In this document: positions 26,070 through 33,797 of the stretch, one piece after another
Position numbering within the stretch: the first letter of the stretch is position 1
Layout: every line of letters begins with the position of its first letter
Assembly (NCBI RefSeq): GCF_016862215.1
Contig: NZ_BOMN01000126.1
Coordinates: 1 to 64,000 of the forward strand
Origin: Winogradskya humida
GTDB lineage: Bacteria > Actinomycetota > Actinomycetes > Mycobacteriales > Micromonosporaceae
Direction: 5' to 3'
DNA length: 64,000 nucleotides
Made by a program: the position numbers and the translations under genes
The notes under the pieces: model-generated
Database searches by the model: none
What the model saw: only the letters and a program-made list of their open reading frames with translations
What the model was told of the DNA's origin: nothing

Positions 26070-26759
26070 TCAGCCGGTGCCGGCCTTGTAGCCGACGCCA
26101 CGCACCGTGAGGATGATCTCCGGCCGCTCCGGGTCGGGCTCGATCTTGGCGCGCAGCCGCTGGACGTGCACGTTGACCAGCCGCGTGTCGGCCGCGTGGC
26201 GGTATCCCCAGACCTGCTCCAGCAGGACCTCGCGGGTGAAGACCTGGCGCGGCTTGCGGGCGAGCGCGACCAGCAGGTCGAACTCGAGCGGCGTCAGCTT
26301 CACCTCCTCGCTGTCGCGGGAGACGGTGTGCGCCGGCACGTCGATGGTGATCTGGTTGCCGGGCGGCCCGATGGTGAGCATCTCCGGCGCGGCGTCCTCG
26401 CCCCTGCGCAGCCGGGCACGCATGCGCGCCACCAGCTCCTTGGGCTTGAACGGCTTGACCACGTAGTCGTCGGCGCCGGACTCGAGGCCCAGCACGACGT
26501 CGACGGTGTCGCTCTTGGCGGTGAGCATGACGATCGGGATGCCCGACTCCGTGCGGATGGCCCGCGCGACGTCGATGCCACTCATGCCGGGCAGCATGAG
26601 GTCGAGCAGGACGATGTCGGGCCTGTTCTCCCGGAACGCGGCGAGGGCACGTTCACCGTCGGCCACGAAGGAAGGCAGGAAGCCCTCGCTGCGCAGGACG
26701 ATGCCGAGCATCTCCGCCAGCGCGGGGTCGTCATCGACGACGAGTACGCGGGCTCTCAT
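26070..26759 (-). CDS. mtrA: Response regulator MtrA
   Basis: A 229-residue OmpR-type regulator. The receiver domain has acidic residues DDD (9-11), phospho-acceptor D53 in LLDLMLPG, Thr in MLTAKSD and Lys in VVKPFKPKEL. The C-terminal winged helix has LTPLEFDLLVALARKPRQVFTREVLLEQVWGYRH and RLRAKIEPDPERPEIILTVRGVGYK. MtrA controls cell division, wall hydrolases and dnaA in mycobacteria and streptomycetes. ATG 26759 was chosen as it begins MRARVLVVDDD, the family start; further upstream in-frame starts lack support. CAATAT ending 8 nt upstream could be a leaderless -10. It is the first gene of mtrA-mtrB-lpqB-comF. Confidence 0.96.
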   Translation of the reverse strand: MRARVLVVDDDPALAEMLGIVLRSEGFLPSFVADGERALAAFRENRPDIVLLDLMLPGMSGIDVARAIRTESGIPIVMLTAKSDTVDVVLGLESGADDYVVKPFKPKELVARMRARLRRGEDAAPEMLTIGPPGNQITIDVPAHTVSRDSEEVKLTPLEFDLLVALARKPRQVFTREVLLEQVWGYRHAADTRLVNVHVQRLRAKIEPDPERPEIILTVRGVGYKAGTG

Positions 26760-26895
26760 GCGATCCAATATTGCACTGTCCCCTTCCGGCCGGTGTGACC
26801 GCCCGTCGATCATGGCCCCAGCAAAAGCGATCATGACCCCGGCGCAGGCCCGGGCCGCAGAAAGATCACGCTCTCGGCCGGACCAAAATACCGCC

Positions 26896-28125
26896 TCAGG
26901 CGAGTAATGCGCTCCCCCAGAAGTCCCCGTTGCCCGAGACTCCCGGCGGACAGGCGAAGAGCCCGAGTGACACAGCTTTGAGGTATTCGTTCATCTCGTC
27001 GTGCCGGGCAAGATTCCGCTGAATCGGGACAAACTGCTTACGCGGATCCCGCTGGTACGCCATGAAGAACAGCCCGGCGTCCAACCGCCCCAACCCGTCC
27101 GACCCGTCGACGAAGTTGTACCCCCGCCGCAACAACCGCGCGCCGCCGTTGAGCGAGGGATGGGCGAGCCGCACATGCGAGCCCTCGGGCAGCGCGGCAG
27201 GGTCCGGTTCGTCGAATTCCGCGGTATGCCCGAGCGGCGCGCCCGTACCCTTGTGCCGCCCGACGATGGACTCCTGCTCCGCCAGCGACGACCGGTCCCA
27301 GGTCTCGATGATCATGCGGATCTTCCGGGTGACCAGGTACGCCCCGCCCGTCATCCACGCGGGACCGTCCTGCGGCTGCACCCAGAGATGCTCCTTGAGC
27401 AGGCCGGTCTCCTCGAGCTTCAGGTTGGCGGTGCCGTCCTTGAACCCGAAGAGGTTGCGCGGCGTGGCCTGAGCCTTGGAGGTGGACGACGTACGCCCGA
27501 ACCCCAGCTGCGACCACCGCACGCTGACCACGCCCATGCCGATCCGCGCGAGGTTCCGGATGGCGTGCACCGCGACCTGAGGATCGTCCGCGCAGGCCTG
27601 CACACACAGATCGCCCCCGGACAGCGCGGCGTCGAGCACGTCACCCGGGAAGTGCGGCAGCTCATCGAGGGCCGGCGGGAGCTGCGCGGCGATCCCGAAC
27701 CGGTCCCGCCCGTCGGCGTCCCGGAACAGCGTCCTGCCGAACCCGACGGTGATGGTCAGGTTGGCCGGGGGCAGCCCGAGCGCCTCGCCGGTGTCGTCCG
27801 GAGGTGCTTCGGGTACGCCGTTGACGGCCCCGATCTCCCCCGCGTCCCGCCCCGCGGTCATCCGTGCGGCGGCCGCCGTCCAGTCCTTGAGCAGGGAGAT
27901 CAGCCGCGCGCGGTCCTTGGTGATGACGTCGAACGCCACGAAGTGCAGCCGGTCCTGAGCCGGGGTGACGATCCCCGCCTGATGCTCGCCCGCGAACGCT
28001 ACCGAATTATCCGTTTCGGACGCGAAAGCCTGCACCACGCCGGCGCCGACGGAGGCGGCCCCGACAACGCCGATGCCGGCGAGCCCGATGGCCCGCCGGC
28101 GCGACACATTCCAGGAGAAGGACAT
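26896..28125 (-). CDS. efeB: Tat-exported Dyp-type heme peroxidase EfeB
   Basis: A 409-residue deferrochelatase/peroxidase. The twin-arginine signal SRRRAIGLAG (from residue 8) leads a hydrophobic stretch to about residue 36. The Dyp hallmark GFKDGT is at 227-232 with catalytic D230, and the heme-side region is HVRLAHPSLNGG, then RRGYNFVDG. In the EfeUOB system EfeB works outside the membrane, oxidising Fe(II) or taking iron from heme for delivery to EfeU. It lies 6 bp downstream of efeO and is the last gene of the operon; the order efeU-efeO-efeB is standard. Confidence 0.95.
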   Translation of the reverse strand: MSFSWNVSRRRAIGLAGIGVVGAASVGAGVVQAFASETDNSVAFAGEHQAGIVTPAQDRLHFVAFDVITKDRARLISLLKDWTAAAARMTAGRDAGEIGAVNGVPEAPPDDTGEALGLPPANLTITVGFGRTLFRDADGRDRFGIAAQLPPALDELPHFPGDVLDAALSGGDLCVQACADDPQVAVHAIRNLARIGMGVVSVRWSQLGFGRTSSTSKAQATPRNLFGFKDGTANLKLEETGLLKEHLWVQPQDGPAWMTGGAYLVTRKIRMIIETWDRSSLAEQESIVGRHKGTGAPLGHTAEFDEPDPAALPEGSHVRLAHPSLNGGARLLRRGYNFVDGSDGLGRLDAGLFFMAYQRDPRKQFVPIQRNLARHDEMNEYLKAVSLGLFACPPGVSGNGDFWGSALLA

Positions 28126-28131
28126 CAGAAC

Positions 28132-29271
28132 CTACTTCTGCGAGACCACCGCGGCGACCTTGGAGATCGGCTCGGCGAGCGCGTTGATCGCGTCCGAGAG
28201 GCTCTTCAGGTCGGCCTGGGTGAGCTGGTTGTGCAGCTTCCAGCCATCGCCGTCGCGGTACTTCGCGAGCGTGGTGTCGACGTTGGCGAACTCGGTGTCC
28301 AGCGTCTTGACCAGGGCGGCGTCCCGCTCCTCGAGGACCGGGCGCAGCGAGGCGATCGCGGCCTTGGAGCCCTCGACGTTGGCGTTGAAGTCCCACAGGT
28401 CGGTGTGCGAGTAGCGGTCCTCCTCGCCGGTGATCTTGCCGGTGGCGACCTCGTCGAGCAGGCCCTTGGCGCCGTTGGCGAGCTGCAGCGGGGAGAGCTT
28501 CTCGGCGTTGGCCTTGGCGACGATCTCCTTGACGTTGGTCAGCAGCTCGTCGGCGATCGGGCCGTCCTTGCTGATGTCCGGCGTGGCCGCCCAGAGATCC
28601 TTCTCGAGGCGGTGGAAGCCGGTGAACGCCATGCCCTCCTCGGTGACCTCCTCGCGACCGTCGATCTTGGGGTCGAGGTCGCCGAAGATCTCGGCCACGG
28701 GCTCGATGCGCTCCCAGTACGTACGCGCGATCGGGAAGAGGGCCTTTGCCTTCTCCACGTCGCCGCCCTTGACCGCAGTGACGAACTCCTCGGTCTTCGG
28801 CAGCAGCGCCTCGGTCTGGCTCTTCACGTAGCGCGAGTAGCTGGCGGTCGCGTCGGCGAGCTTGGCGTCGTCCGTGAGCGGTGCGGCCGAACCGGAGACG
28901 GTGAACGCCGCGCGGAGACCCTTGCCGATCATGCCCGGCTTGCAGGCCGTCTCGTAGGAGCCCGCGGGCAGCTCGACGTGCAGGTCACGCGAGAGCCCGG
29001 GCGCGATGTTCTCGACCTCACCCATGATCCGGTCGCCGGCGGCGTACACGTAGAACTCGGTGATCTTGTTTCCGCCGTTGGTGATGGTGAAAACGCTGGT
29101 GCCGGCATTCGCCGAGGTCGCCGCGACCTCGCAGGCGGTGTCGCTGGCCTTGACCACGATCGGGCCGCCCGAGGCGCTGTCCGAGGAGGAGGAGTCATCG
29201 CCGCCGCACGCCGCGAGTGAGCCGCCGAGGACGCCAATCGCCGCAAGGGCCAGAAGCCGGGGGGTACGCAT
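28132..29271 (-). CDS. efeO: Iron-uptake lipoprotein EfeO
   Basis: A 379-residue lipoprotein with lipobox SLAAC (C22), an N-terminal cupredoxin-like domain (about 40-130, FTITNGGNKITEFYVYAAG) and a C-terminal M75 domain (about 140-379, with an HxxE-like site in FTGFHRLEKDLW). It binds ferrous or ferric iron outside the cell and passes it to EfeU. ATG 29271 follows GGAG by 4 nt, 7 bp after the efeU stop, so the operon is tightly packed. Confidence 0.95.
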   Translation of the reverse strand: MRTPRLLALAAIGVLGGSLAACGGDDSSSSDSASGGPIVVKASDTACEVAATSANAGTSVFTITNGGNKITEFYVYAAGDRIMGEVENIAPGLSRDLHVELPAGSYETACKPGMIGKGLRAAFTVSGSAAPLTDDAKLADATASYSRYVKSQTEALLPKTEEFVTAVKGGDVEKAKALFPIARTYWERIEPVAEIFGDLDPKIDGREEVTEEGMAFTGFHRLEKDLWAATPDISKDGPIADELLTNVKEIVAKANAEKLSPLQLANGAKGLLDEVATGKITGEEDRYSHTDLWDFNANVEGSKAAIASLRPVLEERDAALVKTLDTEFANVDTTLAKYRDGDGWKLHNQLTQADLKSLSDAINALAEPISKVAAVVSQK

Positions 29272-29278
29272 AGTTCTC

Positions 29279-30106
29279 CTACTGCTGAGGCGCGGGCGCC
29301 GGTTGGGGGGTGGGCCAGAGAAAAATGACAAGGACCGGGATTCCGTACGCCGCCCAAGCGACGGTTTCCAGCACGGACGCCGTCGGGGTGACGTTGAACA
29401 TCCCGGTGAGCAGCGCGGTGTACCAGGCGCTGGGGTCGAGCGCGCCGCTGATGTCGTACGCCAGGTTGTTGAGCCCCGGGAGCACGTTGGACTCCTGGAA
29501 GTCATGCACCGCGTACTTGAAGATCCCGGCGGCGACCAGGATGAGCAGCGCCCCGGTCCAGGTGAAGAACACGGCGAGGTTGATTCGTATGGCTGTCGCA
29601 TACATGAGCCAGCCAATGACGACGGCCGAGAGGATTCCGGCGATCAGCGCCAGCAGCGGCTTGGTGTTCGACGAGGCGCCCTGGACCGCGGAGTAGAAGA
29701 TCAGCGACGTTTCGAGGCCTTCACGGACCACCGCGAGGAACGCCATCACGCCGACGGCGACCGAGCCCACGGCGAGCGCGTCGTGCAGCTTGGTGCGCAG
29801 CTCACCGGCGATGGACCGGGCGGCCCGGCGCATCCAGAAGATCATCCAGGTGACGAAGCCGACGGCGAGGACCGAGGTGACCGCCTCGAACAGCTCGCGC
29901 TGCTCGTACTTCTGCAGCAGCGTGGTCTCGGTGTAACTGAGCAGCCAGCCGAAGAAGACGGAGAGCACCACGGCCAGGGCGACGCCGGCCCAGACCTGCA
30001 CCAGCCGGTCCTTGCGCTGCGACTTCACCAGGAACGCGATCAGGATGCTGACCACGAGCGTGGCTTCCAGCCCCTCACGGAGTCCGATGAGGTACGTGGC
30101 GAGCAT
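29279..30106 (-). CDS. efeU: Ferrous iron permease EfeU (FTR1 family)
   Basis: A 275-residue permease with seven hydrophobic helices. It has the two FTR1 iron-binding motifs REGLE: GLREGLEATL near residue 8 and VVREGLETSLIF near residue 137. The tail is Pro/Ala/Gln-rich. The ATG at 30106 follows GGAG closely. The promoter region contains an IdeR/DmdR-like iron box 29-47 bp upstream, so the operon is probably repressed when iron is sufficient. Confidence 0.95.
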   Translation of the reverse strand: MLATYLIGLREGLEATLVVSILIAFLVKSQRKDRLVQVWAGVALAVVLSVFFGWLLSYTETTLLQKYEQRELFEAVTSVLAVGFVTWMIFWMRRAARSIAGELRTKLHDALAVGSVAVGVMAFLAVVREGLETSLIFYSAVQGASSNTKPLLALIAGILSAVVIGWLMYATAIRINLAVFFTWTGALLILVAAGIFKYAVHDFQESNVLPGLNNLAYDISGALDPSAWYTALLTGMFNVTPTASVLETVAWAAYGIPVLVIFLWPTPQPAPAPQQ

Positions 30107-30134
30107 GGCACTCCGTTGCTAAGGGTTCCCTAAC

Positions 30135-30153
30135 TTAGGTTCGGCATACCTTA
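30135..30153 (-). promoter_or_regulatory. Iron box (IdeR/DmdR/DtxR-type)
   Basis: TTAGGTTCGGCATACCTTA on the plus strand matches 15 of 19 positions of the IdeR consensus TTAGGTTAGGCTAACCTAA. A second, weaker TAAGGGTTCCCTAA palindrome adjoins it at 30120-30133. Both lie directly upstream of efeU. Confidence 0.7.
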
Positions 30154-30195
30154 TGCACGGCCCTGCCTACCGCGTCAAGCAGGCATTACTTTGAA

Positions 30196-30221
30196 CACGG
30201 GCGACCGGATAGTCGCCCGTG
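30196..30221 (-). terminator. Terminator after the DUF397 gene
   Basis: A 10-bp perfect stem CACGGGCGAC / GTCGCCCGTG with a 6-nt loop, 10 nt after the stop, followed on the minus strand by TTCAAAGT. Confidence 0.7.
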
Positions 30222-30230
30222 CGACATTCT

Positions 30231-30431
30231 TCAGCGGTCGAACTCGCCCGCACGCACCCCGGCGACAAACTCGGCCCAGCCTGCTTGACCGAATTCGAGC
30301 ATCGGCCCCTCGACGTTCTTGGAGTCGCGCACAAAAACCGCCGCCGCGACGGAAGCCACCTCGACACAGTGCCCGGCCGCCCCGCTACGCGTGCTCTTTC
30401 GCCAGGTCAACGCGTTCTTCTGCAATGTCAT
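30231..30431 (-). CDS. DUF397 small protein
   Basis: A 66-residue DUF397 protein with the family core LTWRKSTRSGAAGHCVEVA followed by VFVRDSKNVEGPMLEFGQAGWAEFVAGVRAG. DUF397 genes usually accompany an XRE/DUF5753 regulator in actinobacteria; some such pairs behave like toxin-antitoxin or developmental switches (for example the BldB/WhiJ families). The ATG at 30431 gives normal family length. GTG 30479, adjoining the stop of the XRE gene, would add 16 residues and allow coupling, so the start is uncertain. Confidence 0.85.
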   Translation of the reverse strand: MTLQKNALTWRKSTRSGAAGHCVEVASVAAAVFVRDSKNVEGPMLEFGQAGWAEFVAGVRAGEFDR

Positions 30432-30479
30432 ACCCTTCAGCGAATGGATACCCGCTGACATAACGGACAGCGGCGACAC

Positions 30480-31322
30480 TCAGTCAAGCCGTTCGCCCGT
30501 TCGAGCGATGACTTCTCGCGTCTCATCCACCGAAAGCGACCGTCGCCGCAGATCGGCGAAGGCCTTGCGATACACCAGCACCTCGGTGTCCTTAGTCCGT
30601 AACTGCCCACCCGTCAGCGCCTCGCTGTGCACCACCGCGGGCCGGTCCTCGAACTCGAAGATGACAAACGCCTCCCCGAGCGCCGCGTGTGCCCCTGTGG
30701 TGAACGGCATGACCTGAAGCTCCACCCCGGGCCGCCGGCTGGCGTCGAAAAGTCGCTGCAACTGCCGCCGGAGCACCTCCCGCCCGCCGACCTCCCGCCG
30801 GAGCACCGCCTCGTCCAGCACGACGCAGAGCCGCGGCGCGGGATCCCGGGTCAGCACGCTCTGCCGCGCCATCCGCAGGGCGGTCCGCCGCTGCACCGTC
30901 TCGGGGTCGTGCACATCGGCGCCGGTCTGGATGATGGCGTGCGCGTACTCATCGGTCTGCAACAGGCCGGGCACGAGCTGCGCCTCCCACTCGCACATGA
31001 GCACGGCCTCGGCCTCGAACGCGACATACTCGTCGTAGGGGTCGGCCACCGATGACCGGTAGGGCGCCCACCACACGCGCGCCCGCCCCCGATCGGCAAG
31101 GTCACGCAGCCGGTTCCGCTCCCCCGCCGGCGCCGCGAGCGCGTCGAGCAACCGCTCCAGGTCGGCGTCGCTGATCCCGGTCCGCGCGGTCTCGATCCTG
31201 CTCAGCTTGGACTCCGACCAGCCCAGACCCGCGGCCACAACAGCACCTCGCCGCCCGCCCCGCAGCCGGCGCAGCTCGTCGGCCAGCTCACGGCGGGCAG
31301 CCATCGACGTCGATCCCGCCAT
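30480..31322 (-). CDS. XRE-family regulator with DUF5753 domain
   Basis: A 280-residue WhiJ-like regulator. The N-terminal HTH (about 8-70) reads AARRELADELRRLRGGRRGAVVAAGLGWSESKLSRIETARTGIS. The C-terminal DUF5753 domain (about 95-275) has VPGLLQTDEYA, LDEAVLRREVGG and QVMPFTTGAHAALGEAF. It is immediately upstream of a DUF397 gene with no gap, the usual pairing. ATG 31322 was chosen because TACGGT ends 7 nt upstream and no Shine-Dalgarno is present; a longer reading is possible. Two TGCA-based palindromes at 31348-31379 may be its operators. Confidence 0.9.
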   Translation of the reverse strand: MAGSTSMAARRELADELRRLRGGRRGAVVAAGLGWSESKLSRIETARTGISDADLERLLDALAAPAGERNRLRDLADRGRARVWWAPYRSSVADPYDEYVAFEAEAVLMCEWEAQLVPGLLQTDEYAHAIIQTGADVHDPETVQRRTALRMARQSVLTRDPAPRLCVVLDEAVLRREVGGREVLRRQLQRLFDASRRPGVELQVMPFTTGAHAALGEAFVIFEFEDRPAVVHSEALTGGQLRTKDTEVLVYRKAFADLRRRSLSVDETREVIARTGERLD

Positions 31323-31347
31323 ACCACTCACCGTACCGGCCACGACA

Positions 31348-31379
31348 TGCAACTTGCAGACCACTATCTGCACTTGCAG
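31348..31379. promoter_or_regulatory. Paired TGCA palindromes, candidate XRE operator
   Basis: TGCAACTTGCA (31348-31358) and CTGCACTTGCAG (31368-31379) are palindromic and share ACTTGCAGA in direct repeat exactly 20 bp apart, two helical turns. They lie 26-57 bp upstream of the XRE start and overlap a possible divergent promoter. Confidence 0.45.
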
Positions 31380-31408
31380 ATCGGCGCGGAGCATGTGCTA
31401 ATGGGATG

Positions 31409-31565
31409 AGCTGGACAAGCGCCCCAGCCCTCACGGGGGCTGCCGGGAGCTATAGGTGCAGGTCGCCAGGCGGGAGGCTCTGCACCCTGCGCATCGCCTG
31501 CGGGGGCGGCGCGCAGAACCGGAAAGCGAACCGGCGGCGGCAACCACCGGTTCGCTTTTCCATGT
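31409..31565 (+). ncRNA. Candidate structured small RNA
   Basis: Four hairpins lie end to end: CAGCCC/GGGCTG (31425-31442), GGTGCAG/CTGCACC (31455-31486), CTGCGC/GCGCAG (31487-31516) and GGAAAGCGAACCGG with its complement (31521-31561). A possible promoter, TTGCAG-17 nt-GCTAAT (31374-31402), precedes them. No reading frame with a family match spans this stretch. The last hairpin could instead be the terminator of the minus-strand gene at 31619, so this is a hypothesis. I do not recognise an Rfam family. Confidence 0.3.
31521..31561. terminator. 14-bp hairpin between the unknown gene and the XRE upstream region
   Basis: GGAAAGCGAACCGG pairs with CCGGTTCGCTTTTCC (one bulged T) around a 12-nt loop. 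It can terminate the minus-strand gene ending at 31619 or end the candidate RNA on the plus strand. Confidence 0.6.
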
Positions 31566-31567
31566 GC

Positions 31568-31625
31568 CCCAGCTAAGAGGGGCCCAGCTCAGAGAGGCCC
31601 AGCTCAGAGAGGCCCAGCTCAGCGG
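31568..31625 (+). repeat. 15-bp tandem repeat at a gene end
   Basis: CCCAGCT recurs at 31568, 31583, 31598 and 31613. The stop codon of the minus-strand gene (31621-31619) lies in the last unit. Confidence 0.85.
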
Positions 31626-32236
31626 GCCCCACCGGGCCGGGCGGCGGAATACACATCCAAAAACCGTTCACATGCCGTCTCGTACGTTTCACCGCGCACT
31701 TCTTCGAGCCGGGTCAACGCCAGCGCCCGCTCCGCCGGAACCGCGGTCCCCACGCCCAGCTCCGGAGCGAGCTGCAGCTGCGTGTCGAAGTAGCCGCCCC
31801 GCCTGCGAGCCGCCCCCAGCGCGAGGCCGATCGAGGTCACGACCATCACCGGGGTACGCGCGGGGGTGAAGTCGAGCCACGCGACATGGCGCCCCGCCAG
31901 CTCGGTCAGGTCGTCGGCGTAATCCTCGTCGCACCGGAAGACCATCAGCCAGATCCGCCACGGGAACCCCTCGGCACCGATCTCGTAGTGCTCATCGTCG
32001 TCGACACCGGCCGGGACCCGCGGGCCGCCGAGCCGCACCGCCTCGAGCTCATCGCGCCCGAGCAACCGCTCCAGGTCGTCGGTCAGCCGCCCATCGCCGC
32101 CTCGACGCCGGTGAAAGACGTCCAGCTGTGGCACGACGTCGACGCCGAGCAGGTCCTGCAGCGTGTCCCGGGCAGCGTCCACGGTCTCGGCGAGGGTGAT
32201 CGACTCTGGCAACGACCCCATTGAATTGACGGCCAC
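31619..32236 (-). CDS. Unknown soluble protein
   Basis: A 205-residue protein without signal peptide or membrane segment. It begins AVNSMGSLPESITLAETVD and has an acidic middle (RLGGPRVPAGVDDDEHYE), a hydrophobic WRIWLMVFRCDEDYADDLTEL strand-helix, TPVMVVTSIGLALGAARR and a C-terminal helix ETYETACERFLDVY. I recognise no family; the cadence is that of small actinobacterial cytosolic proteins, and no catalytic motif is evident. GTG 32236 was chosen because TACGGT ends 6 nt upstream, the same hexamer and arrangement as at the XRE gene; ATG 32221 is an alternative. The gene is isolated from its neighbours by hairpins. Confidence 0.6.
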   Translation of the reverse strand: MAVNSMGSLPESITLAETVDAARDTLQDLLGVDVVPQLDVFHRRRGGDGRLTDDLERLLGRDELEAVRLGGPRVPAGVDDDEHYEIGAEGFPWRIWLMVFRCDEDYADDLTELAGRHVAWLDFTPARTPVMVVTSIGLALGAARRRGGYFDTQLQLAPELGVGTAVPAERALALTRLEEVRGETYETACERFLDVYSAARPGGAR

Positions 32237-32626
32237 GGGGCCACCGTAACGACGCCGGCCCAGCGCACCGGCCCAGCCCCGCACCGGCCGGACACCCGCA
32301 TCGGGTGCGAATAGCGAACGGGACGACAGGTCAAAGACCCGCCGCCCCGTTCATCCCCCCGGTTTGGTACCGCGCGCGTCGTGGGACCCCCCGATCACCA
32401 TTGACGCTGCGTGTTTATAGATTCACACTCCGCAACCCTCATGTCAAGCAAATCCGGAAATTTCGTCTTACGTAACCCCAAGAAAGCCGAAGAGCGCGCA
32501 ACCCACCCGGGGTTACGCGCCCTCAAAAGCCCCAAAACCGCCCAGCCGCGCCACGATGCCCGCCGAGCCACGACGCCCAGCCCAGCCGCGACGCCGAGCC
32601 GAGCCGCGCTGCGCCGGCCACGACAC
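32237..32626. other. Gene-free region with an AT-rich island
   Basis: 390 bp upstream of the unknown gene and downstream of manA. 32400-32475 is clearly AT-richer than its surroundings (TTTATAGATTC, AAATCCGGAAATTTCG). 32495-32519 forms an 11-bp hairpin with one mismatch (GCGCGCAACCC / GGGTTACGCGC), a possible manA terminator. 32520-32620 is built from degenerate GCCGAGCCACGACGCC-like repeats. I find no convincing promoter or gene. Confidence 0.5.
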
Positions 32627-33778
32627 TCAGGAAGCGACGGCCGCCACGAAGATCTCACCGAGGCCGGCCGCCGTGGCAGCCCCGGTCCCGGCCGGGATGT
32701 AGGCCGCCGTGCCCGGCGTGACCTCGACCGGCGTGCCGTCCACGGCCTCCGCGACGTACACATCCCCGACCGTGCCCAGCACGATCCGCGGACCGGCCGG
32801 CGGCAGGCTCAGCGGCGGTGTGGACGTTCCCAGTTCGTACTTGAACAGCGCGAACTCCCGGACCGGCACCTTCCAGGTGACCACGCCCGGGCTCACCGGG
32901 GTCGCCGGCAGGATCGGATCCTCCAGGACCTCAAAGCGCAGGACCCGCAGCAGCTCGTCGACGTCAACGCGCTTGGGCGTCAACCCACCCCGGAGCACGT
33001 TGTCGCTGGCCGCCATGATCTCGACGCCAAGCCCTGAGAGGTAGGCATGCAGGTTTCCGGCGGGCATCCAGATGGCTTCGCCGGGCTCCAGGCGTACGTG
33101 ATTGAGGAGAAGCGCGACCAGAACGCCCGGATCTCCCGGGTAGAAGCCCGCGATGCTGACCGCCAGCGGTGAGGTGCCGGCGGCGACGACCTCCTCGACC
33201 AGCGCGGCCCGATCATCGGCGGGCCAGGTCAGCAGCGTCCGGACCGCCTCGGACAACCCGTTGACGCCCGTGCGCAGGGCGGCCACGACCGGGCTGAGCC
33301 GTTCGATGCCGAAAGCTTCCAGCGCGGAAGCCGACTCGGCCGGGTCGCGGAAACCGCAAAGCGCCTCGAACGGCGTGAGCGCGACCAGCATCTCCGGCTT
33401 GTGGAACGCGTCGGTGTAGTTCTTCGGGGCGTCCGGGCCGGCTTCCTGGGCCGCCCACGCGATCTTCGCGTAGTCGGCGTCCGGGTGGGCCTGCAGGGAC
33501 AGCGGTGCGGCTGCGGCCAGGACCTTCATGAGATACGGCAGGCGTACGCCGAATTCGCCGGCGACCTCCGTACCCAGCTGGCCCTTCGGATCGTTCTCGA
33601 TGAGGGTCGCCAGGGAGACACCGTCAACGGTCGACGGGTCTCCCGGGTGCGCGCCGAGCCACAGCTCCGCTTCCGGGGCGTCGCTCGGCGACGGCCGGCC
33701 CTGCAGGTCGGCGAGCGCCGTGCGCGACCCCCAGGCGTAGGGCCGGATGACTCCGGTCAAGGGAAATACCGCAGCCAC
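32627..33778 (-). CDS. manA: Mannose-6-phosphate isomerase, class I
   Basis: A 383-residue type I phosphomannose isomerase interconverting fructose-6-P and mannose-6-P. Zinc-site and active-site motifs are LSLQAHPD, HKPEMLVALTPFEALCGFR, IWMPAGNLHAYLSGLGVEIMAASDNVLRGGLTPK and a C-terminal cupin. It feeds mannose-6-P to ManB, whose gene lies upstream in the same operon (manB, Trm112-like, SIS, CDF, manA). GTG 33778 lies 19 bp after the stop of the CDF gene. The same set minus the transporter occurs in mycobacteria (Rv3255c-Rv3257c). Confidence 0.95.
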   Translation of the reverse strand: MAAVFPLTGVIRPYAWGSRTALADLQGRPSPSDAPEAELWLGAHPGDPSTVDGVSLATLIENDPKGQLGTEVAGEFGVRLPYLMKVLAAAAPLSLQAHPDADYAKIAWAAQEAGPDAPKNYTDAFHKPEMLVALTPFEALCGFRDPAESASALEAFGIERLSPVVAALRTGVNGLSEAVRTLLTWPADDRAALVEEVVAAGTSPLAVSIAGFYPGDPGVLVALLLNHVRLEPGEAIWMPAGNLHAYLSGLGVEIMAASDNVLRGGLTPKRVDVDELLRVLRFEVLEDPILPATPVSPGVVTWKVPVREFALFKYELGTSTPPLSLPPAGPRIVLGTVGDVYVAEAVDGTPVEVTPGTAAYIPAGTGAATAAGLGEIFVAAVAS

Positions 33779-33797
33779 CGTGGCCGCCCCCGTTTCG

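Noticed and set aside
31409..31565. Known actinobacterial RNAs (SRP RNA, 6C RNA, RNase P RNA)
   Set aside because: The SRP apical loop, the paired C-rich loops of 6C and the RNase P core sequences are not present.
32401..32450. Promoter TTGACG...TATAGA (plus) or TTGACA...TATAAA (minus)
   Set aside because: Spacers are 9 and 22 nt, outside the workable range.
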